A stretch of 64,000 nucleotides of DNA from Gymnothorax reevesii (GCA_029721435.1 CM056580.1:78269367-78333366), one strand, 5' to 3'; numbered from the stretch's first letter, positions 1-13,405 are shown. Numbers and translations are program-made. The notes: generated by a model from the letters alone, not told the origin.

Positions 1-398
1 TAATTTCATCCCCCTTCAGAAATTGTTGTGGCTAATAAAAAAAGAAAAAGGCGGAGATTAAATAGGTAATTCTTTCCTGTAGAAGTGATCAATTCGCTAG
101 CTCTACATAAGCAACTTGTATGCTTTGAAGCGCACCTCCGAACGAATTCTAAACCCTCCCAACTATACACTGACAAACGTTTACCAAACCATCGGCTCTT
201 TATCAGTTTATTTGTTTAAGCTCATCATATTGATCTTCAGCAGTTAACCCTGAGTTAAGAAGATCATCAGGAAATGCACTCGCTAATTTCTAGCGTTTCT
301 TCGGCGTTAAAATAATGTTAACGTTAGTTACGATTGAGTCACTTCTTCTCCCAATCAGTAAGTGAGAATGTATTCAGCTGGCGAGCCTTCACGTTTAA

Positions 399-958
399 GC
401 TCGTGGGTTTCAAGTGTGACATTATATTCAGTCAAAATCAAAATAATTAGATAGAGCTGTTCAGAACTTAAACTTCAGCTTCATATGCCTTAATGGCTCA
501 GAATACCTAGAGTCATAAAATGATGACATACCCGCAAGGAGAATTATTAATATTAAAGGCTCCAGGTTCATTTATAGCTGGCTAGCTATATCCGAAAAAT
601 GATCTACAGCATTCACGGACACATGAAATGCAATGTAAATTCGGTGTCTCCTCGGAATTAAGTACTTTCAACTGGTCATCGGCAATGTCACTAGTTAGAT
701 CTCCAGCAGCGTCTTTACAGGGAGTGAGCGATGTCCGAGATCTGCGTTTTTTACTTCAGCATACTCCTTCAGGGTTTTGTGAATGGGGCTAGAAAAAGAT
801 TATCTAGCTGCCAGAGACTGAACTAATGACATTGCCGATGAACAGTAGAAAGTACTGAATACCAAGGAGCCACTGAATTTCACCAAAAAAGTTCTGAACA
901 GCTCCATCCAATTATTTTGATTTTGACTGAATATAACATTACCCTTGAAGCACACACA
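399..958. repeat. Foldback (inverted-repeat) element, about 560 bp
   Basis: The segment 401-470 is matched in reverse complement by 891-957 with few mismatches, for example ATTTTGATTTTGACTGAATA. A second block, about 642-720, pairs with about 800-882 (shared core TCATCGGCAATGTCA). The left arm carries about 170 extra bases between the two blocks. This is a non-autonomous DNA element or a secondary inverted duplication. I could not fix a target duplication and see no coding sequence. Confidence 0.7.
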
Positions 959-2369
959 GGAAAAAAGAACCAAGTGGTCAAAACCGGTATTACGGTTTGA
1001 TTCGGTTTTTAATTCAATTTCGAACCGGTTTAATTTCTTTCATTACGGCTTATATGGAATATTTGGTACATAAAAATTTAATTTCTTTTGTTTCATGTAT
1101 GCATGCACAAAAGCACAGGCATACAGGGCTTTGAAAAAAATTTCCCTGAACCAACAAATAACTCATTCTGTTGACATGAGGTTAGTCAAATCAAAAAAAA
1201 AAGCCACCATCCCAATGCAATTTTAAAAATCTCATCAAGTAGTATAAAGAAAATATAAATGGGTTTTGTGAAAGCATGAGATTAACCCTGGAACCATCTG
1301 CGTCATGCCAGACCCCATTCTCCGAACACGGCACTCCAAGCCCAAGTGCTAACGATTATTGCGTCCACATAAAAGCAGGTTTCAGTATTCTGTTTTCAAT
1401 GAAATTTTTACAGCATGAACATTCTGTACTTCAACTCCCATGAGTCTCAGGAGCGAGATGCCTCCATTAGAAAAACACAGCTGCTATCAAAGGATTCTGT
1501 GCATCCTTGACGTTCAAATTCCAGTGCGTGAAAAAGCTTAGTACAATTACAGCCACTTTTAACCGCTTAAGTGGGAACACTGTAAAGATAATGGGGCCGA
1601 TGTAATGTGTTTACAGGCCCATTTTGACAGTGTTAACACGTGACCTCTATGAGGGAAAAGGTTCACCTGCTAGCTTTTCAACAGGATTTACTGAAGTTCA
1701 CGATTATGCGAAAAACCACTCCCAAAGCATTTCAGCCATTTAAGGAGTTTGACCAGTGAATCAACAGCCCATGCATGTCATTACACTCTACCATCATAAG
1801 GAGTATTATTATTAGGCGGACGATTTCACATCAGTTGAGGATTTAAAATGTCATCAGGCTGTAAAAAACCAAATGTACAGGCCTGTTTTCCAACTCTTTC
1901 TTGTTTATCGAACAAGAAAACAACTGTTTGCTGTTAGACAGAAAGAAAACACTGACGTCAAATCTTCTAAATATTAGAATACCAACCATTTTTTAAAGGT
2001 ATCACATTCAATAGCAGAAGACGTCTGCCAGCCAGACGTCAATGAAGTTTAGCAGCAGAGACTTTACCACGCCAAAGAGCTTGTTCATCTTTCACTGCAG
2101 TGCATTGCCTCCAGTAGTTCGTCACCCATCCTAAGTAAAACCAGCAAGCTTGATAAAGCACAATGAAGGTACAAAAAGTACCTCTGTCCTTTACAAGACA
2201 AAGATGCCTTTTCCCCCTCTAGGCTTTCATTATACAAATACCACAACAAGGAAAAGTGCAATTTTATCAACTCTGGAAGTGGTGTTGGAGGGCCAGTGGG
2301 GGAAAGGTCTTGCCTCTTGTAAAACAAACCCCAATGTTCCTGTGCAGTCTTTTCCATGAGACATCAAGG
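959..2369. other. No gene recognised
   Basis: AT-rich sequence with short homopolymer runs. At 975-1050 there is a stretch rich in AACCGGT and CGGTTT that resembles the ends of some hAT-like elements, but no partner end was found. Nothing else could be supported. Confidence 0.4.
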
Positions 2370-2610
2370 TCCTAACTACCTGTGGTCATTAAAGACCCCA
2401 TGACACTCTTCAACAAGAGTAATGGGTTCCCCAGCGTCTTTGCTAAATTACTAACTTGGCCCTTTCAACCTGCCACCTCAACAACCCATGATTTAATAGA
2501 CTGTGAGAATCGCTCTCCTCTCTGCCTCAAAAGATGAGTGGTGAGCGTTCTGGCTCAAAATTGCTGCCATGCATCTGTCAGGTGGGTGCTACACTAATAA
2601 CGGTTGAGGC
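2370..2610 (+). repeat. Probable interspersed SINE-like fragment
   Basis: The text around CATTAAAGACCCCATGACAC (2388-2407) and the block at 2534-2600 around GTGGTGAGCGTTCTGGC resemble a short repeat very common in fish genomes. The call rests on recognition by eye and is tentative. The 140-codon frame that overlaps it is not convincing as a gene. Confidence 0.35.
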
Positions 2611-3267
2611 AAGCTTCCTGTTTGTCACCATCGAGCGCGAGGAGTTGTTGCAGGCACTCCATGAATGCATCATCTATTCATTCACCAATACATCCACAGT
2701 CTCAGACATCTGGAATAAAGCAAATAAATACATGTTTCAAGCAAATGCATGCCTTCTAGTGGCCATGTTCACAGTCCGGGTGCAGCATGCTGATGACTCC
2801 GAACCCAGGCTGGCCTTTTCGAGGCTAAACAGATGGCAAGTTGCAATCAGCAAAGTACTCAAGCTACCTTTGAAAAGCATCCTTGTGAAAATTTGGTCTA
2901 CAAAAAAAAAAAAAATCTGGCAGCAAGGCAAGCGAAAGCAAAATTATCATAGTTGAGTCATTTTTTCAGTCATATGACCAAAAAAAAAAAATTGGCTCAG
3001 CTAATATGCGAATTCATGCCCATGAAACACAGAGCTTGAGGCACTGTTCCATTTATATAAAAAAAAGATCAAGGTGATAGATGACATTTATGCAATCATG
3101 TTTACCATCTTCATTAATGTCCAGAGATTTCTCCTCGGTAATAACTGCCATAAAGGCAAAGGCTTCCATTTCAAAGTCATAAAAGATTCCAACTGTCCAC
3201 AAGCCAGTTCTCCTCCTCTTCTCTTAAGTGTCTTTTTCCCCATTAAATATCGTAATATCATCAGCGC

Positions 3268-3625
3268 CCTGGCAAGGGCAGCGCATTACTGGTTTAGTGC
3301 TGCTCGGGGATACGGGAGGTGTACAATCGATTAGGGTTAGCACTATTTGTTGCTCAAGCTTCTCCTACCAGTCAGTTACATTCTAAGTAAGCATGTGTTC
3401 CAGTTTACTCCGTCCTCATTCTGAACTTGCAAGGTTTGAGGCTACGAGTAAAAAGCAGCAGTAGCTGACGGGTATGTGCTTTGGGGGACAACCGTTAACT
3501 GTCGGCGCTCTGCTGAAATCACAACATGATTCCCGCAAGAGCATGTCAGTAAATAGCTACCTGACTGGGCCTTCCAAATTCAGGTGGGACTAGAAATGCC
3601 CAACTTATTTTGAAAAAAAAAAAAA
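3268..3625 (+). mobile_element. 5'-truncated copy of a tRNA-derived SINE
   Basis: This segment aligns with the longer SINE copy at 54089-54580. Shared text includes GTTGCTCAAGC, CTCATTCTGAACTTGC, GGCTGACAGG-like and ATTCAGGTGGGA. It ends in a poly-A run at 3613-3625. The tRNA-like head of the other copy is missing or too diverged to see. Confidence 0.65.
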
Positions 3626-6287
3626 GGACAACAAACTAATAGACTGAGGACCTTTGGTTACTGAGATGCACAAAAAGCTCTTCAGTGCCAAAGTTTAATG
3701 ACAAGGAGACCTTAATTATAGAAGACAAGAGCCCGTTGTAGGCCGAAACCTCCAGAGGCAACACGTTTGTCATGACATCCATTCAACTGCTGACATCTTT
3801 TAAAGTTGACTAATTTGCAGAAAAAAAGCAAGGTCTATGACGTTGTTATGATCATTAACTTCCCATTATCAAGCAAAAAAAAAAAAAAAACATTGAACAC
3901 AGCCTCGCTGCTCAAAGCTCAAGTTCAATATCCCTTCAAACCGCAATCTGATCTGATCTTCCTCGTAAGATCTCCTTCCCTGTTCCTGATTAGCTATTGC
4001 TCTTGTCACCAATCATCCCCATGGCAGTGACAAGGGCTTCCTCATGTTGATCAGCATTTACACAAGACACAAAGACAATGAACAGATAAACAGAGGAAAA
4101 AAGACATTTCAGTGGCGTAAATCCCCTTGCAGATGACACGATGAGTCCTATTTGGTGCGCACTATTCTGGTAATGAATCAGAACTAGCAGGTCAGAAGGC
4201 AGATGCTGTGAACAAAGCATTGTGTCTCTGTCAAAGTAGCACCTTATTCATGATGAATTTTGTTCCTGTGATTAAATCTGTACACAGCCAGTTCAGGAAA
4301 CATAGGAAACTGCAGCTAGAAGGACACGACCACACTAAATACATATTTTACCCCAGAGTTCAACAAGAAGCATCTCATAGAATACCAATATATATCAAAA
4401 AGGGTGATTTGTAGGAAAATAACTTCCCTCAACATAGGGTTCAGCATACCAACACAAAACCACTTTAACAACATATTAACCACAACAAAAAGTAAGGAAT
4501 GCCATTTAAATCACCATTAAATAAGTGAATGGTATTTAAGCCAGAACATGCATGCATGCATGCACAAATAAATAAATAACATTGCTCATGAAGCAACACT
4601 TGCAAAAACTCTAAAACATGACAAGACTGAACATTTAGGCACTGGTCCCACGTCTCTATCATTTTTCTGAAGCAAGATATCAGCCAAAATGTGTTTCTGA
4701 TCTTCTTGAAAACTTAACTTCAACCTTTGACCACAAATCTGAACCCTTCTTCCTTGAACATATGGCTTCTTGTTGTAAAAAGTCAATACTTCAAGAAGTG
4801 CGGTCACTAGGGTGAGTGCAAACAAACAGATAAACATGACAATCTACATACTTCCTGAATGAGTAAATAAATTAATAAATTAATTAATGAATTAATAGTT
4901 AATAGTGTTCGGTTCCACATTAAAAAAAAGATAATGCAGAGGGTGCTTCAAGGTTTTGTTAAAGTAAACTCATGATTCAGAATAACTGCATCACCACGAT
5001 GCGTCTTTTGAAAGCCATGATGAAGCTTCATTTCTTACATAATCTGCAATGCAGCCATGAGCGGAGATAAAGAAGAGATCAAAACCAATGAGCTCGGTCA
5101 AAAGGAGACAGGTCAAGGCCTTCTGTTCCGTAGGATACCGGATCAGACATCTCTCTCTTTGCATTGTCCGAACAATGTCAGCCTGTAAACTGAGTGACCT
5201 TGATAATCTTCATAGATAATCATATTCAGACTCCGACAGCCTCATCCTTCAATGAAAATCATCTCTTCCATGTGTCCAGGCTATACACAAGCATAGAAAA
5301 CGGCCTAAAATGTGTCATTATGAAGTAAAACTTTCCAACACGAGTTCAAAGCCTATCAAAGGTAAAGGACCATGCTTTCTCTTGAAATATTATGTGCTTT
5401 CATAGCAAAGACGAAACACTAGATAAGGAAAAGTACAGCTTCACAGGAAGCAAAATTATTGGTAAAAATATCATCTTAATAGAATACCGATGAGATTACA
5501 TTTAATTCTTCTTGTTTCATGTGCCATCAGCAAAAGACCAGCTTGTCTTCAGTGAAGGAAGTTTCTCCCAAAAAAAAAATAATTGTGTCTATCAATTTCA
5601 TCCAGCGAGACGGCAGAATGAGTAGGGACAAGGACAATTTTGATGTTTTGGCTCTGTACTCCAACATATTGGATTTGAGAACAATGAATACCAGTTCAAA
5701 GTAGAAGCTGTCAGCCATACAGTACTGGCATTTTCATCCATATTGTAGGACCATAAGTAAAATTGCGGCCATTGTGTCACGTTCCAAATATTTAAAAACA
5801 CATTTGACAGGGCTACCATCACCTCAACCAGTCCAACAGAGAGACAGTTTATATCTGTGAGTGGTCAGCACCCATTTGCCATTGGCTAAACAATTGTCTG
5901 TCTGCACTGATCGCCCTGTCAGCTTACCTTCTGGCCACCATAATTCAGTTCAGGCAGGTTACACTCTGAGTCCTGTCGCTGGGAAACCAGTTCTCTGCAC
6001 TGGCTCGAGTCTATTTCAAGCAAATATTTATTCTACCCATTTTCTCGCCGTGTGTCAAAAGACTAATGCATGGGCACCTTGACAGTGGCTGAGAAAGACT
6101 CTGTGCTGACGAGCTGCACATGCAACTGCCGTCTCCCACACGACATCAAAGTCCTGCAAGCATGAGCTCACCACAGTACAATATAGACAGGTCTGCAGAT
6201 ATTTGGACAAAGAGGCACAAGTTTAAATGAGTCTAATTTCCCCCCTTATGGATGGAGATGCACCCTAGAATTAGACAGAACACGCAT
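3626..6287. other. No gene recognised
   Basis: AT-rich, with simple runs such as (CATG)n at 4547-4562 and ATTAAT-rich sequence at 4857-4902. Open frames here are short and have no recognisable domain or splice support. Confidence 0.4.
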
Positions 6288-6649
6288 ACAGTGTGCTCCT
6301 GAATTATTGGCACCCCTAACTAAAAATGCACGAAAATGCTCTAAAAAGTAGAAGTAACATACAAAAATAAGGTCGAATGCCAAGTTATGAGAAACACTGA
6401 ACTTCATTAATGTTTCAATGGAACCAACCAAAATTAGCCATTTGGCAATTCCCTCCAAATCAAGGTTTCATGCTTAAATGGCATCCCTAAAGATTATTAA
6501 ATCTTTCAAAATACAAAGGTGAATGAACTTCAGGCAAAACAGGCTGATCTAGGCAAATTTTTGAACAACAATACTGAGTCAGTTACCCAGCTCCTGTTTC
6601 AGCAGGGTATTAAAAATGAGGTAACTGAAATGCGAATCCCTTTGTAATC

Positions 6650-7110
6650 TAGCGCCATGAAGAAAATTATATGACGGTCAAACTAGAGACAAGTGATAAG
6701 ACCTTAAATCTGGCAATGGCTACAAGACGACCCGCAAACCATTCAATAAACAGTCAAACATTGCCAGGGCAATTATTCCAAAAATTCAAAAAGAGCAGAG
6801 CGGTTGAAAACCGGACAGGTAGAGCGCACAAATGCATTTTGCTCCCCAGAATAGGATGGAGGACAGCAAGAGAAGCAAAAAAAAAAAAAAAAAACTCAAC
6901 AAATCGCAGTGAAAAAACTGCAGGATTTCTGGCAATATGGGGTCATCAGGTTTCAAAAAACACTCTCAGTTACCACCTCCATAACTACGGAATCTTAGGA
7001 GAAAGAAGAAAGCCTTTCCTGACCCAAAGACACAGAAGCAAAGTCATTATAATTATGAAAGTATGAAGTTGTTGTGGCTTGATGAGACCAAAATTGAACA
7101 ATTTCTCAGA
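6650..7110 (+). pseudogene. Tc1-like transposase remnant (N-terminal half)
   Basis: The translation shows a degraded paired-like DNA-binding region followed by W-G-H-Q-V-S-x-N-T-L-S-x-H-L-H, the stretch before the catalytic core. The first catalytic Asp follows in W-L-D-E-T-K-I-E. A poly-A run at 6877-6894 encodes a lysine tract. The reading frame breaks at about 7067, and the rest of the catalytic domain is lost at the insertion. Confidence 0.75.
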
Positions 7111-8979
7111 TACAGACTTTCCAGAAAATTGTATAGGTCTTGTTACAGAGATGGCCATTGCAGAAGATTATTGTCCCTGAATCAGTTCTGTATGGATTTC
7201 GAGGTGTGCTTTGCGTCATTGGGGCCACCCTCAGATTTTTAATGGAGCACCAAGTGCATTGTGACCCCTTGGTTTTGGAGAGGGCATTTATACAGCAAGC
7301 CTTCTTGTTACATAAAATTGTTCACGTTCTAGTGACATAAAATCATGTAACACAAAGGCATGGAACTCAATAATGAAACATTGTGGTCAGTGGTCAATCA
7401 GTCAAGACAGCTTTAAAATGTGGTCTGAGGTCTGAAATTCACCCAAAACCTATTGGCTTCCAATATTTTATGCACTGAAGTCATTTCATGCGCAAAAAAT
7501 AAGCAAAGAACAGTGCAATTTTTTTTTTCCCAACTGAGGGTGACCCCTAACTTTTGGCCTGAAGTGTATGATTGCAGTTGATTCCATGAAAACATCAAAA
7601 ACCATGTTGTATATTGGCTTTTCCAGTTTCTCTGCAATATCATTATTTATTTTCATAGCATCCTAAATGCATTACCAGCCAGAGGTGTGGTAATCCAATA
7701 ATTCTGAAGCATTACTGTATTCAAATCTCTGTGTAGTGAACTAAGCAGGAATAACATCCCTTTAAAATGATATAACTGTCCATGACATTCTTCAGAGTGC
7801 ATCACAGATTCATCGGCATACAATAGCAAAATGAGAAATGACACTGGGGAAATGAATCCAATTTTATTAGACAAAGATTTTCATATTATGTTTTATGAAA
7901 TCCAAATAATAAGCCTGTATTTTAATGAACAGAGAGACTTTAAAGCGACAAGTTATGCAGGGTATGATGGGTGTGCGGGAATTGTACAGTGAACAGAATG
8001 GCATTCTTACACAACATAATTCTCAACAATTTACCAACTCAAATCAAATCTTATTCTCTCAGACCAGAATGAAAATCTGCAACCTTTCACAATTAGGTCA
8101 GTTCAGTTTAAACACAATGCAATCCATTCTAATGGAGTTACAGAACAGTGATTGTACGCCAAAATTCCCCCCAGCTTTGCAACGAATGACGTGAAGGACG
8201 GAAAGAGGTACGCTTCCAGGAAATCATGTCCCGAGGCAGAATTTCTGGCTCATTTCCATCAAAGAAAGCAGGCTTGAAAATGTGTCATGAAAGAATTTAA
8301 CGAGGGCATTTGGTAGAGCACATATCTCTGCAACGCCATATACCTGTTCTTTTAGTAAGAGAATATGTTCCGGATCACCTCCAAAATTAACTTAACCGTT
8401 CCTTGAACTACCACCAGTCATCCAGCCAAATTTCATGTCAAACCGTTCACAACTTTTTGAGTTATCTGGTCAAAAATATCACACGGACCCACGTTAGACA
8501 GATACAGAGGGCTCTACATAGAGAAACTGAATATACCAACATGTGTGAATTACTTAAGGGATATTTCAAAATTTTGGCAAATTGGTTTATTCCCATAGTC
8601 GTATGAGTAGGTACATTACCTTTAGTTATCCGTGCCTGTTGATTTGAGGTTCGGGGGGGGGACGCGAGATGCTCAGTGAACATAACGAAAGTCAACAGTA
8701 CAGGTCCCTCGCTCCTTCAAAACTCATCAAATAAGCAATTCAATAGCTCCAAAGCGCTCTCGTGGACAAGTTGTGACCTCCACATTAACCACGCAATGAA
8801 ATAATAATGTACAATCAGGAAACGGAGTTATTTTCAAGGCAAATGCATAACCGGAACTACATTCCAGACATACCACCTGGGCGGAGTGATTTCAAAAGTG
8901 TATGTTTTCTGCAGCTACTCCAGAACTCAAAACAATACTTTGTAAAGCAGTTCTGAGTATTTGCTTCATGTGTCGTAAT

Positions 8980-9724
8980 GTTACATCATTATACATTATT
9001 ATTTCATAGCATTATTTCATATTATTTCATTTCTCAGAATCAATTGTCGAACTCCTTCAAATGGGTCATCTGTACTGGCCAACCACAAAATTTCATCCAC
9101 GTAGGTGCGATAGTTGATGAGAGAACTCGTCCCCATTGCAACATCCATACACTTAAGTCCACGAACAGAGTCAAGGGCCATAACTCTAAAAATAAAAATT
9201 TATCAGAATCAATTGTCAAGCTCATTCAGAAGGGTCATCAGTACTGGCCACATACAAAATTTCATTCACATAGGTGCCCTAGTTGCCGAGAAAACTTGTC
9301 CCCATTGCAAGTCCCAGACACCAAGTCAATGGACAGAAACAAAGACCATAACTCCATAAAAATAAATTTCTCAGAATCAACTGTCATACTCATTCAATAG
9401 GATCATTAGTACTGGTCACCCACAAAATTTCATCCACATAGGTGCAATAGTTGCCGAGAGAACTTGTCCCCATTGCAACACCTACACACTTACGTCCACA
9501 AACAATCAAGGGCCATAACTCAGTAAAAAAATAAATAAATTTCTCGGAATCAGTTGTTGAAATCATCCAGTGGGGTCATCAGTACTGGCCACATACAAAA
9601 TTCCATTCACGTAGGTGCAATAGTTTCCGAGAAAACATGTCCCCATTGAACCCGGACGGACGGACAGACGGACGGACGAGCGCAATTCCAATATCCCCCG
9701 ATCCACTTCCTGGCGGGGGATAGT
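8980..9724 (-). repeat. Tandem-unit element with GGAC tract and terminal hairpin
   Basis: Four diverged copies of a ~168-bp unit start near 9032, 9200, 9368 and 9538, each opening with CAGAATCA-type text. Each contains ACAAAATTTCAT and CCGAGAAAAC-like blocks. They end in a GGACGGAC-rich tract (9654-9682) and a perfect 9-bp hairpin, TATCCCCCG (9692-9700) with CGGGGGATA (9714-9722). The plan resembles non-autonomous Helitron/Helentron-type elements read on the minus strand, but the opposite end was not found. Confidence 0.55.
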
Positions 9725-9957
9725 AAGAGGAATTTAATACCTGGTTTAATTGTGAAATCCTGACGAGGAGGAAATTGATTTTTAATTAAATCAGTGAATG
9801 ATTTTGGTTGGTTCCACTGAAAGATTAATATCGTACAGTATTTCTTACATGTTATTTAGAGCTTCTCTATAAATATATTTATTACAATTTTTCAAAGAAT
9901 TGTTTGAGCATTGCCAGTCAGGGGTGCCAGTAATTTTTGAGCCCACCTTATAGTTTA

Positions 9958-10075
9958 ATCCAGAATCCAGAATATGTTCTAGATCACCTCAAAAACTGAA
10001 TCAACTTACCCTTGGACAGACAAACAAACAAACAAACAGGGATGAAAACATAACCTCCTTAGCAGATGTAAGAAA
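9958..10075 (+). repeat. Fragment of a related hairpin/(ACAA)n repeat
   Basis: Text of the type GATCACCTCAAAAACTGA is followed by GGACAGACAAACAAACAAAC (10015-10034) and then ATAACCTCCTTAGCAG. This end type (a tetranucleotide run and then a short hairpin-forming terminus) is shared with 53127-53345. Similar text without the tail lies at about 8360-8470. Confidence 0.45.
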
Positions 10076-11324
10076 GTACAGTATGACCACTGTAACAGCA
10101 TTCAGTTTTTCTGAGGCAAGATACAGAACACCACAGTGACTACATTCCACTGTCAGCTGTCTGTATGACATGAGTCACAAAGAAATACAAAGAATTTGGG
10201 AACAATGTGCCTGGGTTCTAATGTGCATCAGGAAGATGTACTGAAAAGAGGACAGAATAAAGGGTTTCAGGGGAATTAAAGATTTGACCACAAGCACAGA
10301 TTTTTTTTTTTTTTTTTTTCAAAAAAAAGAAAAGGGTATCTATGGCAAGAAAAAGGACATTATGTTCCAGCAGCCGACTAGTGTCGAAGAGAATTCATGA
10401 ATGGAGTCACCTTTGCACAGCAGCTTATTTAAGCATGACTTTTCTGACTGGTTATTTAAACTTCCAGACAGGGTACATGATTTCATAAGGTAACCCTCTG
10501 AAGTGGAAAAGCACCATTGTGACAAAACATGTAGCTGGGAAATCAATGACAGAATAGGCTTTTCGCTGACCGGTCATAACTCCTCCAGTGAAATACCTGA
10601 TGGTTATGTAAACTATTATAAAACACCAAGTACAGAAAATGAAATGGTCGCTGTGCACAGAGGAAAAAAGAGTGACAGGCAAAGATCTTTCTGCAAGCTT
10701 GATTTTGCTCTGACAAATACTGTTGAACCAATCCAGGGCAAGAGTATGTATTGAATTAAGCAATAAGTAAGGCCAGTTCTGAGTACAAGAGACTTGACGT
10801 CACAAATAGACCCAGGGCGGGAAGACGTCAAGGACACGACGACACCAGCCGACAGATTAGAGCGAAAACTGGTCCTGGACATAAATCTCAGGCCGACCCT
10901 TTGAAGTCACTGAAAACATGCAGTCATGGCACCTAAAGTTGACATTTAACAAACATTGTACCTTATTGTAAGGCAACATAATTGCTGCGCAAGAAACACG
11001 TTCAACCAATATCCACCTCAAGAAACTTAATTTATGTGCTTCTGTATCCTCATCGATGACATAACCAACATCTGCCAAAAATTCTTTGAACGGTTTTGAT
11101 CACTGCCATATATCTGCAAAAGCGCAATTGAGACAGGTCGGGCTATTTTGCGCAAAATGCATACAATATACAGAAGTGTGACAAATTTAAGGAAAATGAT
11201 GTGGACATTTCTAAGGAATTCAGATGCCTTGGTTAATTTTCCTGCCATGGTATGATCCAATCGTCCCCTTAAAGGAAAGGGGTCACTGCAAATCAATACA
11301 GTTCTCCTGAGTGATCACCTTTTT
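10076..11324. other. No gene recognised
   Basis: AT-rich sequence with a poly-T/poly-A stretch at 10301-10330. Overlapping open frames on both strands between 10452 and 11296 show no recognisable family. Confidence 0.4.
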
Positions 11325-11690
11325 GTTCCGATGATGAAATATACCCACCATGATGGGAGTAGTCTCTTCCAGGATAACAATGGTCCAAAACCCACAGGGC
11401 ACAAGGAGTCACTGAATGGTTTTAAAGTATGAAAATGATCTAAAGCATTCCCCACTGTCTTCAGTCAACAGATCTCAAACCAGATGAACTCATGTGGGAG
11501 ATTTTTGGAACAACGCGTTAGACGGCACTCTTCTGCATCATCTGAACTCCATTAGATATCTCTTGGAAGAAAGGTAGCTACTCCATCCCTCCAGAAAAGT
11601 ATTTCACTTGTTCACTCCATGGGAAGGCATGTTGAAGCTGATGTGACAGCTTGTGCAGGCCCAATAGGCTACCTAATTACGACTGTTTCA
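11325..11690 (+). pseudogene. Tc1-like transposase remnant (C-terminal part)
   Basis: The translation reads F-Q-D-N-N-G-P near the second catalytic Asp. It continues with an L-E-Q-R-V-R-R-H-S stretch and a tail in the style L-V-x-S-M-x-R-x-V-E-A-x-V-x-A. This matches the C-terminal part of another Tc1-like lineage, with several stops. No terminal repeats could be assigned. Confidence 0.55.
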
Positions 11691-11891
11691 GCAGAATTTT
11701 CCATTAATTTGTCACCCGTCTGTACTGGTAACTCGAGGTTTGGCTGTATGTGCCTGGTTGCAGCAATACAAGAACCGCCAACAGAAATCGACCCACGCCG
11801 GTCAATTGCAAGACTTCGGCAAGAAATAGCATAATGGCCCACAATGTACTGCGTGTGGGGGGGAAACAAAACAATACAAGAAAAAAAAAAA

Positions 11892-11930
11892 CAGCTCACC
11901 CGTACAGCTCACCCGTACAGCTCACCCGTA
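11892..11930 (+). repeat. Three perfect copies of a 13-bp unit
   Basis: CAGCTCACCCGTA is repeated three times without a mismatch at 11892, 11905 and 11918, directly after a poly-A run. No function is evident. Confidence 0.9.
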
Positions 11931-12880
11931 TCTTTAGTCGGGGCATTGTTATCGTCTCACTCTGGGTGATTGTAATGGATAACTGAATGTTCTCTTCCTT
12001 CACAATGATACATATTCCAGCGATGGGACGTGTTGCAACTGTGCAGAACTTAGGTAACAAATAATGAAGCACATACAGCATGGACTACATTTCCGTCAAA
12101 ATGAAAACAGCCCATGGGCAAATAACGCTCAGTGACAGAGCAAGTCCTCGAATCGCAGGAAATATGAATAAAAGGCTAATTATAGACCAAACTACAGCCA
12201 ATTTCTGAAATTATTTATTTTCACTAAGTGTCTATATACACGCGACATAGAGATAACTCTAGATGATTTAGCAAACTCCGCAAACTTAGATTCTAGATGG
12301 CCGCATTTCTGAAAATATGACAGTGGGGCTATGCATCAGGACGTCATGTAATGGTGAACTAAAACTGAGTCTCCATTAGCATTCAATAAGTCTTTCATAT
12401 TATATTATTCATCATGCAATCTTCCAATAAGGCACAGTATAGGGTGCGTCGCTCCAGTTGATGAATTAGCTATATGGCTAGACTGCGCATTACCTACTGA
12501 TTTGCAGTAGCAATCTTGATCATATCTGAGTTCGGAGGGCATATGTTCGGACAGCATACAAGAAAGCTACACAAGTGGTTCTCTGTATTGGTCCGGGAGA
12601 CCCCCTGTGTATGCTGATTTTCGCTCCAGCCGCAAGTGCAATCACTATTTAAAACAACAGTAGCAAGGCTAATGTTCTCTTAATTAGGTTTTTTCATGTT
12701 TAATGAGATTATCTAGCTACCTTCTTGAAAGTTTCTATTGCCCTTCACGCAATACAGGTTTGGCTCGTTATCATTTGCCTTGTCTCTAAATGGCTGTTCA
12801 CCAAATGCATAAGCAATTATTTTAGAGAGCATATGTTCACACTTTCACCAATAGATTTCGCCAATGGATTAATTTCAGGC
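11931..12880. other. No gene recognised
   Basis: No domain, splice-supported frame or repeat boundary could be recognised in this stretch. Confidence 0.35.
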
Positions 12881-13405
12881 AGTGGCTATATTTACGGCGC
12901 AGTAAACGGTGATTAGGGGCTATATTTACGGCAAGTCCGAGTGGGCATGCGCAGAGGCGGCGTCTCCGGGCAAAACCAAGGCGACGGACTCGCGTTTGAC
13001 AGTTGTAGGGAGCAATTTTGATGATTTAGCCACTGAAATTCAGTCAAGAAAATTCAAGTTTAATTTCTTGTGCTGCTATACGCGGTAATCCATGTTACTG
13101 AGTGATGACACACCAGGTTGCTATAGGGCACGCGCAGCACGCATTTGTGATATTAATATTCTAAAGCCCCTTCTCAGTAATAAATTCCCCCATAACATAT
13201 TACCCAATTGCACTGTGGCACGGTACCGAACAATCGTAGCCTACTTTGTTTGAGAGATTATATTAAAAACTAACACTCCGCCGTTGACCACAGATAAGCG
13301 TGCTGAGCTTAGAAGCTGCAAACCTACGTGAAGAAACGTATGTGCGCGTGCGCTCCGTAAATATAGCCCCGAATCACAGTGTACGGCGCGGTGGATATAG
13401 CCACT
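12881..13405. mobile_element. Foldback MITE, 525 bp
   Basis: The left end (12881-12932) is the inverted copy of the right end (13357-13405). Shared text includes AGTGGCTATAT, CGGCGC and GGGGCTATATTTACG. Arms are about 50 bp and there is no coding capacity. Confidence 0.75.

Larger units (their letters stand above)
6288..9950 (+). mobile_element. Tc1-like transposon, degraded and interrupted by later insertions
   Basis: The left end (CTCCTGAATTATTGGCACCCC, about 6296-6316) and the right end (9917-9950, GGGTGCCAGTAATTTTTGAG) are inverted copies. The match extends inward for about 150-200 bp, for example TTTTGGTTGGTTCCA on the right against its complement at about 6418-6433. Remnants of a transposase lie at 6650-7110. 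From about 7110 to 9750 the element is interrupted by unrelated repeats. These include a Tc1-like terminus near 7540-7570 and the tandem-unit element at 8980-9724. Confidence 0.72.

Noticed and set aside
2534..2956. 140-codon plus-strand frame
   Set aside because: It overlaps a probable repeat and ends in a poly-Lys tract from a poly-A run; no domain or splice support.
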